In this document: positions 52,263-61,014 of the stretch, in pieces
Layout: each line of letters opens with the position of its first letter
Position numbering within the stretch: position 1 is the stretch's first letter
Source of the DNA: Phycisphaerae bacterium
GTDB lineage: Bacteria; Planctomycetota; Phycisphaerae; Phycisphaerales; SM1A02
Reading direction: 5' to 3'
Assembly: GCA_002716385.1 (NCBI GenBank)
Contig: PBAX01000005.1
Coordinates: 62,001 to 126,000, forward strand
DNA length: 64,000 bases
Program-made: the position numbers and the translations under genes
The notes under the pieces: generated by a model
The model's input: the letters and a program-made list of their open reading frames with translations, nothing else
Database searches by the model: none
What the model was told of the DNA's origin: nothing

Positions 52263-53990
52263 CTACTCGCAGGGTCCGTAGTTTCCTATGAGGGTGAGAA
52301 TGTCGTTGACATCCACAGCGCCATTGTCGTCGAGATCCTCATCACAACTCTGACAAGGACCGAATGCGGAGATCAGCGACAGCACATCGTTGACATCGAC
52401 TGCATTGTTTCCATCGATGTCTCCGACACAAGGCGTCTCGACATCCACGGCCTCAACCGCCGCCTGGGCATTGACGAACCCCCATCCGTACTGGGTGTCA
52501 TAGCCCGACGAGCCACGATCGACCGCCGTATCCGCCATGATCTGCTCGACTTCATCCGGCGTGAGACTCGGATCCATCGAGTACACGAGCGCGGCAACAC
52601 CAGCGACATATGGCGACGCGAATGATGTCCCATCGATCTGGGTAGTGTCTCCGGAAGCGAACCCGTCGGCGCCAACGGCATCAGCGCACCAGATTCCTTC
52701 GCCAGGCGCACTGCAGAAGAGGCCTATGCCACTCGTGCTGAATGAAGCCAGATTGCCGTTCGAAGACAGGGCCGAGACAGCCAGCAAGGAACCGTGGCTG
52801 ACTGGCCAGCTGATATTCGTCGATCCATCGTTTCCGGCTGCCGCGACATGAAGCAGACCGGCAGCCCGCGTGCTGTCGAATGCCGCATTTACTGCGGATG
52901 ACGCCGCACCGCCGCCCCAACTGGAATTGGTGACCTTGGCACCGATCGCCTGCGCCTGATTGAGGCCCGCGATGGTCCAGGAATCCTGCGATTCCAGGAA
53001 ACCAAGGCAGAATCCGAAGAAGCTGATTGAATTGAAGATCTTCATTCCGACGGTACGAGAGGATGGGGCGATTCCCACCGCTCCTATGCCGTTGTTGAGA
53101 ATGCCCGAGACACAACTGGCAACACAGGTGCCATGACCATCACATACATCCTCATGATCGCCGTCGTTGCCGGTTCCAGTGAAGTTGTAGCCCTGGATCT
53201 GGTTCACATCCGGATGATCCTGATCCAGACCGTCATCGAAGATCGCCACCAGAATGTCGGGGTCGCCTGTGGTGATCGCCCAGGCACCCAACGCGTCCAT
53301 GTCCTGATCGCTGGCCTGCTCGAGTGCCCACATCTGACTCCAGAGTGGATCGTTCGGAGCACCGCCATGATGAACCGCCCACCAGATGGCGTCCGTCTGG
53401 GCGAATCGGATTTCCGGTCGGGCATCCAGCCCCTTGACCAGATCCAGCACCTCGAAGGCATTGGTCAGATCCGTTTCGATCAAGACAACACCATTCATTC
53501 CACCGACCTGCTCCTCGATGATGCCACCGGGAATGGAAGCCAAAAGGTCCTCGCGTGCATCAATCGCAAGCGACGGATCGATCGAGACGATGATGTCCCG
53601 CGTCACGATCCATGGGAGCGAGTGCGTACCGGCAAGAAACACCGGCGAAACGAAATCGACATCTCCCGAGCGGGCCATCCGATTCACGGATTCCGTCACG
53701 GAATCGACTGTCTGCGTTTCCAGGAACTCCGCATACATCCACCCGTTTGAACCGCTGGGAACGAGTGTTTCGGTGTTCACCCCGTATGAAGCCAGTGAAC
53801 GGGCCGCCGTGGCAGGCGAGACAACACCACTCTGGAAACAGGCAATCCTCGAGACGTCCATGGAAAGGGACACCTCCTGCCCATCGACGATCCGGATGTA
53901 TTCAGTGGGCGTCACATCCCATGGCATCGCTGCCAGAGATGCTGTTGAAAGACTGACTGACACGGCACATACGAGATGATTGAAACCCAT
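52263..53990 (-). CDS. Secreted subtilisin-like (S8) protease with C-terminal dockerin-like module
   Basis: A 575-residue protease from the ATG at 53990. A signal peptide (VCAVSVSLSTASLAA) and a pro-region (about 25-215) precede the catalytic domain. The triad is Asp252 (LVAIFDDGLDQDHPDV), His286 (DGHGTCVAS) and Ser456 (GTSFASPYVAGVAAL); Asn387 (AAAGNDG) is the oxyanion residue. The last about 55 residues (GDIDGNNAVDVNDVLSLI then CQSCDEDLDDNGAVDVNDIL) repeat the dockerin-like unit seen in the cellulase and the AA10 enzyme. It is a serine protease for extracellular or surface proteins. It is convergent with dld; a longer upstream frame to 54074 has no better start. Confidence 0.92.
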   Translation of the reverse strand: MGFNHLVCAVSVSLSTASLAAMPWDVTPTEYIRIVDGQEVSLSMDVSRIACFQSGVVSPATAARSLASYGVNTETLVPSGSNGWMYAEFLETQTVDSVTESVNRMARSGDVDFVSPVFLAGTHSLPWIVTRDIIVSIDPSLAIDAREDLLASIPGGIIEEQVGGMNGVVLIETDLTNAFEVLDLVKGLDARPEIRFAQTDAIWWAVHHGGAPNDPLWSQMWALEQASDQDMDALGAWAITTGDPDILVAIFDDGLDQDHPDVNQIQGYNFTGTGNDGDHEDVCDGHGTCVASCVSGILNNGIGAVGIAPSSRTVGMKIFNSISFFGFCLGFLESQDSWTIAGLNQAQAIGAKVTNSSWGGGAASSAVNAAFDSTRAAGLLHVAAAGNDGSTNISWPVSHGSLLAVSALSSNGNLASFSTSGIGLFCSAPGEGIWCADAVGADGFASGDTTQIDGTSFASPYVAGVAALVYSMDPSLTPDEVEQIMADTAVDRGSSGYDTQYGWGFVNAQAAVEAVDVETPCVGDIDGNNAVDVNDVLSLISAFGPCQSCDEDLDDNGAVDVNDILTLIGNYGPCE

Positions 53991-54093
53991 CCGGCTCACT
54001 CCAATTTGATCATGGCCGCCCCCAACGGACAGCAGAATTCCACTATAGGAATCCTCGGCCCGAACTCCAAGCAAAGCCTTTCAGTTATGGCCA

Positions 54094-55047
54094 TCAACCG
54101 GCATCTGAGCCATCCCATCGCCAGATTTCAGGATCAAGAGAAGCGGTCGACGGGACCAGAGGGCCGATTGGGACCTGATTGTGCGTCTGCCAGAAGAGAT
54201 CCTGACCATCAACTTGATGCATGGCGGCGGCCATCGCCTTCCCCGTATAGCAGGTCTCGAGATTCAGACCCAACTCGCCAGCCTTCATGACGGCCTCCAC
54301 GCCCTCGCTGGTTTCAACGGAGTACCCGTCACCCAACCACCTGTCATCGAGCTCCCAAGCGCCAGGGGTCACCCCCAGAAGATCCGCCGTCTGTCTGCAG
54401 AGCAACTCGACATCGGCCAACCTCAGCCACGCCTCGGGAACCACTCTGACCCCGATGACTGTGGTGTCGAGGCCAGCCATCGGCAAACCGACGGCCAGAC
54501 CCGCCAGTGTGCCTGCTGTTCCGGCGGCGACGTAGATCCTTCTTGGTGCCGGAAGCTCGCCGCGACTGATTTGTTCCCCCAGTTCAATCGCGGCGCGAAC
54601 GAATCCCAATGCCCCGACGGGCGATGATCCACCTGCGGGAATGACGGTTCTACCTTCTCCGAGACTGGCCAGGCATTCATGAGCGGACTCATGTGAGTCA
54701 CATGGATGCATCGTGGCTATCGACATCGTCGCAAGCAGTACCTGTTCCGCATGAATCGAGTGGTGCCGCGGATGAGTCACGACGGAAACCCCGTGGCTGA
54801 GGCGTGATCCGTGAACGGCCGTGGCCAGGGCATGATGCGAACCCATTGCACCGAATGTGACTATTTCTTCTTTGGCGTCAGCGAGGAGATACTCGAGCTT
54901 CCTGACCTTGTTGCCCCCGTAGGTCGAATGGATGGCACCATCGTCCTTGATCCAGAGCCCTTGCCGAAGATCCGAGAGATCTCTCACCGGCGAGGGCCAT
55001 GATCCAAGTGCGACGAAGCTGTCCAGGATTCGATCGGGTTGAGCCAT
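54094..55047 (-). CDS. PLP-dependent enzyme, D-cysteine desulfhydrase / ACC-deaminase family
   Basis: A 317-residue fold-type II PLP enzyme. The PLP lysine is in STYGGNKVRKLEYLLADA, typical of the D-cysteine desulfhydrase/1-aminocyclopropane-1-carboxylate deaminase family. VAAGTAGTLAGLAVGL is the phosphate-binding glycine-rich loop. It probably acts on D-cysteine or a related D-amino acid; ACC deaminase is an alternative. It lies 6 bases after xylose isomerase on the same strand, so they are cotranscribed although no metabolic link is obvious. The SD region overlaps the isomerase end. Confidence 0.85.
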   Translation of the reverse strand: MAQPDRILDSFVALGSWPSPVRDLSDLRQGLWIKDDGAIHSTYGGNKVRKLEYLLADAKEEIVTFGAMGSHHALATAVHGSRLSHGVSVVTHPRHHSIHAEQVLLATMSIATMHPCDSHESAHECLASLGEGRTVIPAGGSSPVGALGFVRAAIELGEQISRGELPAPRRIYVAAGTAGTLAGLAVGLPMAGLDTTVIGVRVVPEAWLRLADVELLCRQTADLLGVTPGAWELDDRWLGDGYSVETSEGVEAVMKAGELGLNLETCYTGKAMAAAMHQVDGQDLFWQTHNQVPIGPLVPSTASLDPEIWRWDGSDAG

Positions 55048-55053
55048 GATCTG

Positions 55054-56367
55054 TCACCGCAGGAAATCGTTGAACATCGCTTCCAGCATCTCCTCTCGTC
55101 CGGATTCGATGGCTGGCTCACCGACTTCGATGGCATGCTTCTCAAGATCCTCGAGCGTACATTGACCGGAGCGGATGCTGTCTCCAAGAGGAGAATCCCA
55201 GCTTGCGTAACGGGATTGGATGGCGTCGTCGAGTCGGCGATCAGAACGGATCGCGGCTGCGATCTTCAGGCCTCTCGCAAACGTATCCATACCGGCTATG
55301 TGCGCATGAAAGAGATCGACAGGCTCGAACGAACCGCGACGTCGCTTGGCATCGAAGTTGAGCCCCCCCTCTCCGAGACCGCCCTGCTCAAGAACGACTC
55401 TCATGATCTGCGTGGCGAGGACCAGATCCGTCGGAAAGTGGTCGGTGTCCCATCCAAGATGCGGATGCCCCATGTTCGCGTCGATCGATCCCAGAACACC
55501 TGCCGCCGCGGCAGATCTCAACTCGTGCTCCATGGAGTGCGATGCGAGAGTGGCATGATTGGTTTCGATGTTCAACATGAATTCCTCCACAAGATCGAAC
55601 TCCCGAAGAAAGTCCAGACAGGTTGCCACATCGAAATCATATTGATGCGACGTCGGCTCCTTGGGCTTGGGTTCGATGTAGAACCTTCCCTCGAATCCAA
55701 TCCGTCTGCGATAGTCGACCGCCATATCCAGGAATCTGGCCAGATTCTCCCGTTCACGCGGCATGTCCGTGTTGATCAGGGAGCTGTAGCCTTCACGCCC
55801 TCCCCAGAACACGTAGCCAGATCCACCGAGATGGTGGGTCGCATCTATCGCCCTTCGGACTTGACCACCGGCATGCGCAAACACATCGATCGATGCGGAG
55901 GTCGCCGCCCCGTGGACATAACGGGGATGATCGAACAGGCAGGCGGTCCCCCATAGGAGTTTCTTGCCATGCTGGTCTTGCCGACGCTCGAGTATGCCGA
56001 CCACCCGATCGAGATTCCTGTTGGTCTCGTCGATCGACGCTCCAGCGGGGGCAACATCACGGTCGTGGAAGCAATAGTGGTCTATGCCCATCTTGTCCAG
56101 AAACTCGAAGAAGGCGTTGATCCGTCGCTCGGTGTTCTGGTCAGATGATGTGCCATCATCCCAGGGCATGATGGCGGTGCCTGCACCGAAGGGATCGGAC
56201 AGATCGTTTCGCATCGTGTGCCAGAATGCGCACGCGAAGCGGAGATGCTCCCGCATGGAGCGGCCCTCGACCATCGCATCCGCTTCGTAATGCTTGAAAC
56301 TCAGCGGATTTTTCGAATCACGCCCTTCGAACAGGATGTCTGGGATATCCGAGAAGAATTCAGCCAT
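55054..56367 (-). CDS. xylA: Xylose isomerase
   Basis: A 437-residue TIM-barrel enzyme that converts D-xylose to D-xylulose (and glucose to fructose). It matches class II XylA from the start (FFSDIPDILFEGRDSKNPLSFKHYEADAMVEGRSMREHLRFACAFWHTMRND). Active-site His in YCFHDRDVAPAG, the Asp of the following FHDRD, metal ligands in IEPKPKEPTSHQYDFD and LNIETNHATLASHSMEHE (Glu and His), and LGWDTDHFP with Asp are visible. Xylulokinase is not next to it. Together with the cellulase and AA10 enzyme it supports growth on plant or algal hemicellulose. The SD is weak; translation may begin a few codons upstream. Confidence 0.95.
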   Translation of the reverse strand: MAEFFSDIPDILFEGRDSKNPLSFKHYEADAMVEGRSMREHLRFACAFWHTMRNDLSDPFGAGTAIMPWDDGTSSDQNTERRINAFFEFLDKMGIDHYCFHDRDVAPAGASIDETNRNLDRVVGILERRQDQHGKKLLWGTACLFDHPRYVHGAATSASIDVFAHAGGQVRRAIDATHHLGGSGYVFWGGREGYSSLINTDMPRERENLARFLDMAVDYRRRIGFEGRFYIEPKPKEPTSHQYDFDVATCLDFLREFDLVEEFMLNIETNHATLASHSMEHELRSAAAAGVLGSIDANMGHPHLGWDTDHFPTDLVLATQIMRVVLEQGGLGEGGLNFDAKRRRGSFEPVDLFHAHIAGMDTFARGLKIAAAIRSDRRLDDAIQSRYASWDSPLGDSIRSGQCTLEDLEKHAIEVGEPAIESGREEMLEAMFNDFLR

Positions 56368-56394
56368 TGGGCGAACCGCCTGATGCCGTGCAGG

Positions 56395-57102
56395 TCATCG
56401 ACGTCCTCCATATGAAAGTCCGTCAACGGGACGCAGCATGCTTGAGGAACCTTTGCCGATCGGGTCCGAATCGAGCACATACACACCACGCTGCCAGGAA
56501 ACCCGTTCGATGATCTGATCCGACCATGAAATCAAGGCCACGCCTTCGTCCATGGTCCATGTTCCCGGTATGACATCGATCCGGTCTCCGATTCTGTTCG
56601 ACAAGGCGTCCGATTTATAGGCGAGTCCACTCGAGAGAAGGGAGACGAATCCACCATCTTCACCGATCTGGAAGACACCACAGAACTGAGCCATGGGATC
56701 GGCGACTCGAACCGCAGATCCGAAGCTGCTTGGCATGCCATCCGTCCCTGTACCGGGCTGATACGACTGACGTGAAATGCCATACCTGGATGGTGACAGG
56801 ACATCCGTCCAGCCATCCTTGTATGAAATGATCATCCGAGTTCCGGTGCGTTTCCAGTTGCCTCGTTCGCCTTCCGCCCCGCGACTGCCCTTTGACCAGT
56901 TGCTGACAACCGTCCTGTCCGGTCGAACGATGATGTTGAAGAGCTGGTTGTCAGTGTCGTTCAATGCCCATGTGCCCAGATAGTCCATGCCTTGCGCCAC
57001 AGGCTGCAGCGGCTCTGGGAGCGAACCCTGACGGGCCTGACAAGAAAGGCAGGAGGTCGAAATTGACAACAGGGTCGAAAGGAACAGATATCGAAGAAAC
57101 AT
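56395..57102 (-). CDS. Unknown secreted protein, lipoprotein-like
   Basis: I do not recognise this 235-residue protein. The start MFLRYLFLSTLLSISTSCLSC, with the excellent SD AAGGAG at 7 bases, is a signal peptide with a Cys that could be lipidated (TSC or LSC). The rest is beta-rich (TWALNDTDNQLFNIIVRPDRTVVSNWSKG, NWKRTGTRMIISYKDGW, GSAVRVADPMAQFCGVFQIGEDGGFVSLLSSGLAY). It could be an outer-membrane or surface lipoprotein, perhaps lipocalin-like. It lies 27 bases upstream of xylA on the same strand, so they may be in one transcript. The open frame further upstream to 57408 is not used. Confidence 0.6.
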   Translation of the reverse strand: MFLRYLFLSTLLSISTSCLSCQARQGSLPEPLQPVAQGMDYLGTWALNDTDNQLFNIIVRPDRTVVSNWSKGSRGAEGERGNWKRTGTRMIISYKDGWTDVLSPSRYGISRQSYQPGTGTDGMPSSFGSAVRVADPMAQFCGVFQIGEDGGFVSLLSSGLAYKSDALSNRIGDRIDVIPGTWTMDEGVALISWSDQIIERVSWQRGVYVLDSDPIGKGSSSMLRPVDGLSYGGRR

Positions 57103-57167
57103 GGGGATCTCCTTCTCGATCACGGAAGGAGTGTACTTCATGGAGGAGAGTCGCTCGCCCCTGAAGC

Positions 57168-57173
57168 TATACT
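57168..57173 (+). promoter_or_regulatory. -10-like hexamer TATACT upstream of the lipoprotein gene
   Basis: TATACT ends 8 bases before the ATG at 57182. No clear -35 or Shine-Dalgarno is visible. It is divergent from the gene at 57102 and may give a leaderless transcript. Confidence 0.4.
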
Positions 57174-57181
57174 GAGCACCC

Positions 57182-57631
57182 ATGAACTCAAAGACCATGT
57201 CTATCTGCCTGCTGACGATGATGCTGGCGTGTCTGACGGTTGCATGCAAGTCCTCGCATGAAGCGGCTGTCGGCAAAACCATCGAGCCGCTTCCCGGAAG
57301 CGATGCGGTCAGGATTCCCGGTCCAAGTTCGCTGCGATCGGATGGTTCCGTTCGCAATCGTCGAATGAATCGTCCCGATGGTCGACTGTTGAAGACCGCG
57401 ACTGCCACGGATCTACGTTTCCATCAGGTAGAGCCGTGGGCTCGCAATGAACTGGTGATGGCCGCCTCCAATGCCGGACTGGCTCCGGAGGGGGTTGAAG
57501 GCTGGATACGCATCGAAGGTCCTCGGATGCTTCCCATCAGCAAACAGGTCGAAGCCGAGGTCTATGACGTCCAACTTGAAATCTGGAAATGCGCCGCTGA
57601 ACCTCGCAAACGCGAACGTGAAGTCGAGTAA
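57182..57631 (+). CDS. Small lipoprotein of unknown function
   Basis: A 149-residue protein. MSICLLTMMLACLTVACKSS is a signal with a lipobox-like LTVAC. The mature part is basic and has a mixed beta region: ATATDLRFHQVEPWARNELVMAASNAGLAPEGVEGWIRIEGPRMLPISKQVEAEVYDVQLEIWKC. No family recognised. It is divergent from the lipoprotein-like gene at 57102 and 29 bases before the EEP-family gene, so it may share a transcript with the latter. Confidence 0.6.
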   Translation: MNSKTMSICLLTMMLACLTVACKSSHEAAVGKTIEPLPGSDAVRIPGPSSLRSDGSVRNRRMNRPDGRLLKTATATDLRFHQVEPWARNELVMAASNAGLAPEGVEGWIRIEGPRMLPISKQVEAEVYDVQLEIWKCAAEPRKREREVE

Positions 57632-57660
57632 TTCCCGCCTAGTACAAACGGAAGTCTCAC

Positions 57661-59061
57661 ATGTCATTCTCAATCTGGTGGGTTTGGCTGCTTGCATCGA
57701 CAGCCTCTTCGCCCGTAATCGATGGGCAGTTCGAGGACTGGCCGACACGGAACAACCGTGATTCATGGTCCATTCAAAGTCACGTGGATGACGATTCCAT
57801 TCTGCTGTTCCTCCAGCAGCCCGGCCCGGCCACCGTCCTCCAGCAACTCGACGAACCCCTCCGTCTGGGTCTGGACGTCGACGACAACATCGCAACGGGC
57901 TCGCCGAATCAGTCCCTCGCGGGCTGTGATCTCATTTTCGAAATGAGCCCTGACAAGAAGGGACGACGACGCGGTGGCGTCACGGCAATCACCTGGAATT
58001 CGGATGGCTTCAGGATGGAACGTTCTCCCTACAAGTTCGGCTTCGTATTCGCCCCGACAACGGCATCTCGAAGACACGAGATTCGAATTGATCGAAAGGC
58101 GATGAACGGAATCGGCAATTCGATTCGAGCCGTTGTCCAACCCGGCACCGATGCACGCATCGAACATGTGATTGCCATCCCTGCACTGAAGCAGGCATCC
58201 AACCCGAGCTCATCGGTACCCCGAAAATCTGCTGGTTCGAGCCGAGTCATCAGCTGGAACATCGAATATGGCGGCATTCTAAAAAGACCGGATCTGGTGC
58301 GATCGGTTCTTCAGGCCCTGAAGCCGGACATCCTTCTGCTTCAGGAGTTTGAGAATGACCAGTCCATCGATGAATTGAAACGTTTTCTCGACAGCATTCA
58401 GGATGGCGACGATTGGACCCTCGCCGTAAACCGCAATACCGGCAACCTCCGTAGTGCCGTGGCCACCAGACTGCCTGCGGTGACCGTCGAACAGTTCGAT
58501 CGGATCACGAGATCTGATGAGCCCGACCGGACGATTCGAGCCGCTGCGCTGCTGATCGATCTTGGGGGCGGACATCGTACGCTCGCGGTATCGGTGCATC
58601 TGAAATGCTGTGGTGGGCTCAATGGACCGGAGGACATGACCCGAATCAGCGAGATGCTTTCGATACGAGAGGCCATCGAGTCGACGACCCAGACCCACCA
58701 GCCTGATGGCCTCCTGATCGGAGGCGATCTCAATCTGGTTGCAAGTCCGATCCCGTTGGACATCCTGCGCCTCGATGGGCAGAGTCTGCTTGGCCCACAT
58801 CAATCCGGGGACCTCGACGTGGCGTCACCACTTCATATCGATGGACGAGATGCCTACACGTGGTACAACGCCGAATCATCGTACACACCTGGAAGACTCG
58901 ACTACGTGCTCACTGGTGGCGACCTGAAGCAGACTGAGAGCTTCATATTCGATTCCTATGATCTGGATGCCAATCATGCAGACAAGCTGGCGAAGGATGC
59001 CACTCGAAGAGCGTCCGATCATCTTCCAGTCGTGGTGGATGTGGTTCCGGCACCGAACTGA
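57661..59061 (+). CDS. Secreted endonuclease/exonuclease/phosphatase-family protein with N-terminal DOMON/CBM9-like domain
   Basis: A 466-residue protein. A short hydrophobic start (IWWVWLLASTASS) precedes an N-terminal beta-domain (PVIDGQFEDWPTR, about 18-180) that looks like the CBM9/DOMON opening. From about 195 the EEP fold appears: RVISWNIEYGG, DILLLQEFEND with Glu, LKCCGGLNGPEDMTR, LIGGDLNLVASP with Asp/Asn, DYVLTGG and the final SDHLPVVVDV with Asp/His. These are the catalytic blocks of the EEP superfamily, which covers nucleases, phosphodiesterases and sphingomyelinases. The preferred target here is unknown. Confidence 0.82.
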   Translation: MSFSIWWVWLLASTASSPVIDGQFEDWPTRNNRDSWSIQSHVDDDSILLFLQQPGPATVLQQLDEPLRLGLDVDDNIATGSPNQSLAGCDLIFEMSPDKKGRRRGGVTAITWNSDGFRMERSPYKFGFVFAPTTASRRHEIRIDRKAMNGIGNSIRAVVQPGTDARIEHVIAIPALKQASNPSSSVPRKSAGSSRVISWNIEYGGILKRPDLVRSVLQALKPDILLLQEFENDQSIDELKRFLDSIQDGDDWTLAVNRNTGNLRSAVATRLPAVTVEQFDRITRSDEPDRTIRAAALLIDLGGGHRTLAVSVHLKCCGGLNGPEDMTRISEMLSIREAIESTTQTHQPDGLLIGGDLNLVASPIPLDILRLDGQSLLGPHQSGDLDVASPLHIDGRDAYTWYNAESSYTPGRLDYVLTGGDLKQTESFIFDSYDLDANHADKLAKDATRRASDHLPVVVDVVPAPN

Positions 59062-59066
59062 TGCAA

Positions 59067-59987
59067 TCAGGGCATCAGCATCTTGGCTGCACCGGCGGCG
59101 AGAATGCAGATGAAAATCACCCTGATGGTCTTCAAGGGCAGAAGATGCGTGAGCTTGGCGCCGAACCAGCTGCCGAAGATGCAGGTTGGGATCAGCCAGA
59201 TGGCGTATCTGATGGGTTCGTACCAGGGTAGATACTGAGCTGTTCCAGACTGGTCATAGAAGGGAATGCTGGAAAAAGTCAAATCCTTGGTGATTGCACC
59301 GATGATCGACGTGAAGCACATGATCGCCGCAGATGTCGCGATAGCCTCCTGAAGCCTGAGCTTGCAGAGAAGTTCGGCCAATGGAACCGTAATGAGACCA
59401 CCACCGATCCCCAGAATGCCCGCCCCCCCGCCGGCCAAACCCCCAAGCATCAATCCACGCGTCTTCTTCACGCTGGTCGGAGGAATCGATGTCCCCGAGG
59501 ATGCCTCCATTTCCCGGCTCGAACCGGTTGACTTCTTGAAGAACCAGAGATCGAACGGCAGAAACGAACGGAGCCCACTTCTGCCCCCCATTAGTTTTCG
59601 CACATTCTGGAAAATGACGTAGATCAGAAAAATCCCGAAGATGCGCTTCATCAACTCGTTCGGGGTGACGTTGCTTACGAAGACGCCTCCGATGATCGCC
59701 AATACCGCCATGGGCGCGGCGACCTTCAACAATGACGTGTTCAGTGCACCTTCACGGTAGTGGCGGATGGCTGACGGGAGCGCCACGAAGAAGGTCACGT
59801 TCATGGCAGCAGCCTGGGCGAGGTGGATGTCGCGACCAATGAGAAGGGAGATGGCGGGTATCGTGACCACCGCCCCTCCGATGCCCAGCAGGCCGCCCGT
59901 GAGGCCGGCGGCGACACCGATCGCCAGAAGGGTTCCGACCTCCCACAACTCCATGGACCAGATTTGCATGGCCAAGCTGGGTAGCAT
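59067..59987 (-). CDS. TauE/SafE-family membrane transporter
   Basis: A 306-residue protein with about eight helices in two halves. Each half begins with a TauE/SafE signature: GVAAGLTGGLLGIGGAVVTIPAI and LGGLAGGGAGILGIGGGLITVPL. AQAAAMNVTFFVALPSAIRHYREG also fits. Members export sulfite, sulfoacetate or other sulfur compounds. No sulfur metabolism gene adjoins it, so the substrate is not known. It is divergent from the EamA gene at 60057 and ends 5 bases from the stop of the EEP gene. Confidence 0.88.
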   Translation of the reverse strand: MLPSLAMQIWSMELWEVGTLLAIGVAAGLTGGLLGIGGAVVTIPAISLLIGRDIHLAQAAAMNVTFFVALPSAIRHYREGALNTSLLKVAAPMAVLAIIGGVFVSNVTPNELMKRIFGIFLIYVIFQNVRKLMGGRSGLRSFLPFDLWFFKKSTGSSREMEASSGTSIPPTSVKKTRGLMLGGLAGGGAGILGIGGGLITVPLAELLCKLRLQEAIATSAAIMCFTSIIGAITKDLTFSSIPFYDQSGTAQYLPWYEPIRYAIWLIPTCIFGSWFGAKLTHLLPLKTIRVIFICILAAGAAKMLMP

Positions 59988-59993
59988 TGTCGC

Positions 59994-59999
59994 AGCCTA
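59994..59999 (-). promoter_or_regulatory. -10-like hexamer TAGGCT upstream of the TauE gene
   Basis: On the minus strand TAGGCT ends 6 bases before the ATG at 59987. The gap contains no Shine-Dalgarno, so a leaderless transcript is possible. TAGGCT is a weaker -10 match than the TATCAT sites. Confidence 0.3.
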
Positions 60000-60056
60000 A
60001 CAGCGCAGCGGGTCCTTCATGGCAAATCAACCCACTATCTGGAATCTATTCGACAC

Positions 60057-61007
60057 GTGACCAGCCGTTCAAAGATCTTCAAGGCAGACGCACTCCTCCT
60101 TATCCTGGCGATGATCTGGGGCTCGGGCTTCATTGCGCAGAAGCTGCCCATGGAACTCATTGGGCCCATGACATTTGTCACGATCCGACTACTGCTCGGC
60201 GCTCTCTTTCTTCTTCCATTCCTGTTCATACGAAGCGTTCCAGCCAATCCCGAATTTCCCGGATGGAGAAAACTGCTCCCCGGACTGCTTGGCGTGATTG
60301 TCGTCGTCTTCCTCGGAACATGGTTGCAACAGGTCGGACTGATCACCACCGAAGCAGGAACCGCCGGCTTCATCACCGGCCTGTACGTGATCTTCACTCC
60401 CATCCTCGGACTCTTCATCGGTTACAGAGTCAGAGGCCTGACATGGATGGCGACCATCATCGCCGTCTTCGGGCTGTTCATGCTGACGGTCGCCGGCAGA
60501 CCCACCATCAACATCGGCGATCTTCTGATTCTGCTCTCAGCGATCGCGTGGGCTGCTCAGATATTGTTCGTGGGCTGGCTGGCTCCGAAGATCGACGCGA
60601 TTCTGCTGACCGTCATCCAGCTGGCAGGCGCCGGCCTGCTCTGCCTGATCATCACACCATTCTTCGAGCCCCTATCACTCGAGAACATCCTTCAATGCAA
60701 GGGATCACTGCTCTACAGTGGCCTGATCGCATCGGGTCTGGCCTTCCTGCTTCAGGCCGCCGCACAACAGGACGCACCACCAGCCCACGCAGCGATTCTC
60801 ATCAGCCTCGAATCGGTCTTTGCCGTTCTGGCGGGATGGCTTATGTTGAATGAGGAATTGACCCCACTGCAGTTCACCGGCTGTGGAATCATGTTCTTCG
60901 CCATCATACTCGCGCAGATTAAGCCGCCTCGAGCCGCGTTCGGGACAACCGGTTCAACGATCGAAGGCGTGGATTGTTCTCAGAAGCAGCCGTCCGATGT
61001 CCAGTGA
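60057..61007 (+). CDS. DMT-superfamily (EamA) transporter
   Basis: A 316-residue membrane protein with ten helices in two EamA repeats. Repeat 1 opens ALLLILAMIWGSGFIAQKLPMELIGPMTFVTIRLLLGALFLLPFLF; repeat 2 covers GDLLILLSAIAWAAQILFVGWLAPKIDAILLTVIQLAGAGLLC and ends near LESVFAVLAGWLMLNEELTPLQFTGCGIMFFAIILAQ. The family exports amino acids or other metabolites. The start is GTG at 60057. It overlaps no other gene and stops 7 bases before the FHA-sigma stop (convergent). Confidence 0.88.
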   Translation: MTSRSKIFKADALLLILAMIWGSGFIAQKLPMELIGPMTFVTIRLLLGALFLLPFLFIRSVPANPEFPGWRKLLPGLLGVIVVVFLGTWLQQVGLITTEAGTAGFITGLYVIFTPILGLFIGYRVRGLTWMATIIAVFGLFMLTVAGRPTINIGDLLILLSAIAWAAQILFVGWLAPKIDAILLTVIQLAGAGLLCLIITPFFEPLSLENILQCKGSLLYSGLIASGLAFLLQAAAQQDAPPAHAAILISLESVFAVLAGWLMLNEELTPLQFTGCGIMFFAIILAQIKPPRAAFGTTGSTIEGVDCSQKQPSDVQ

Positions 61008-61014
61008 ACTGACG

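Noticed and set aside
57103..57408. Upstream extension of the secreted-protein frame to 57408
   Set aside because: The ATG at 57102 begins a clean signal peptide after AAGGAG; the extension overlaps the divergent lipoprotein gene.
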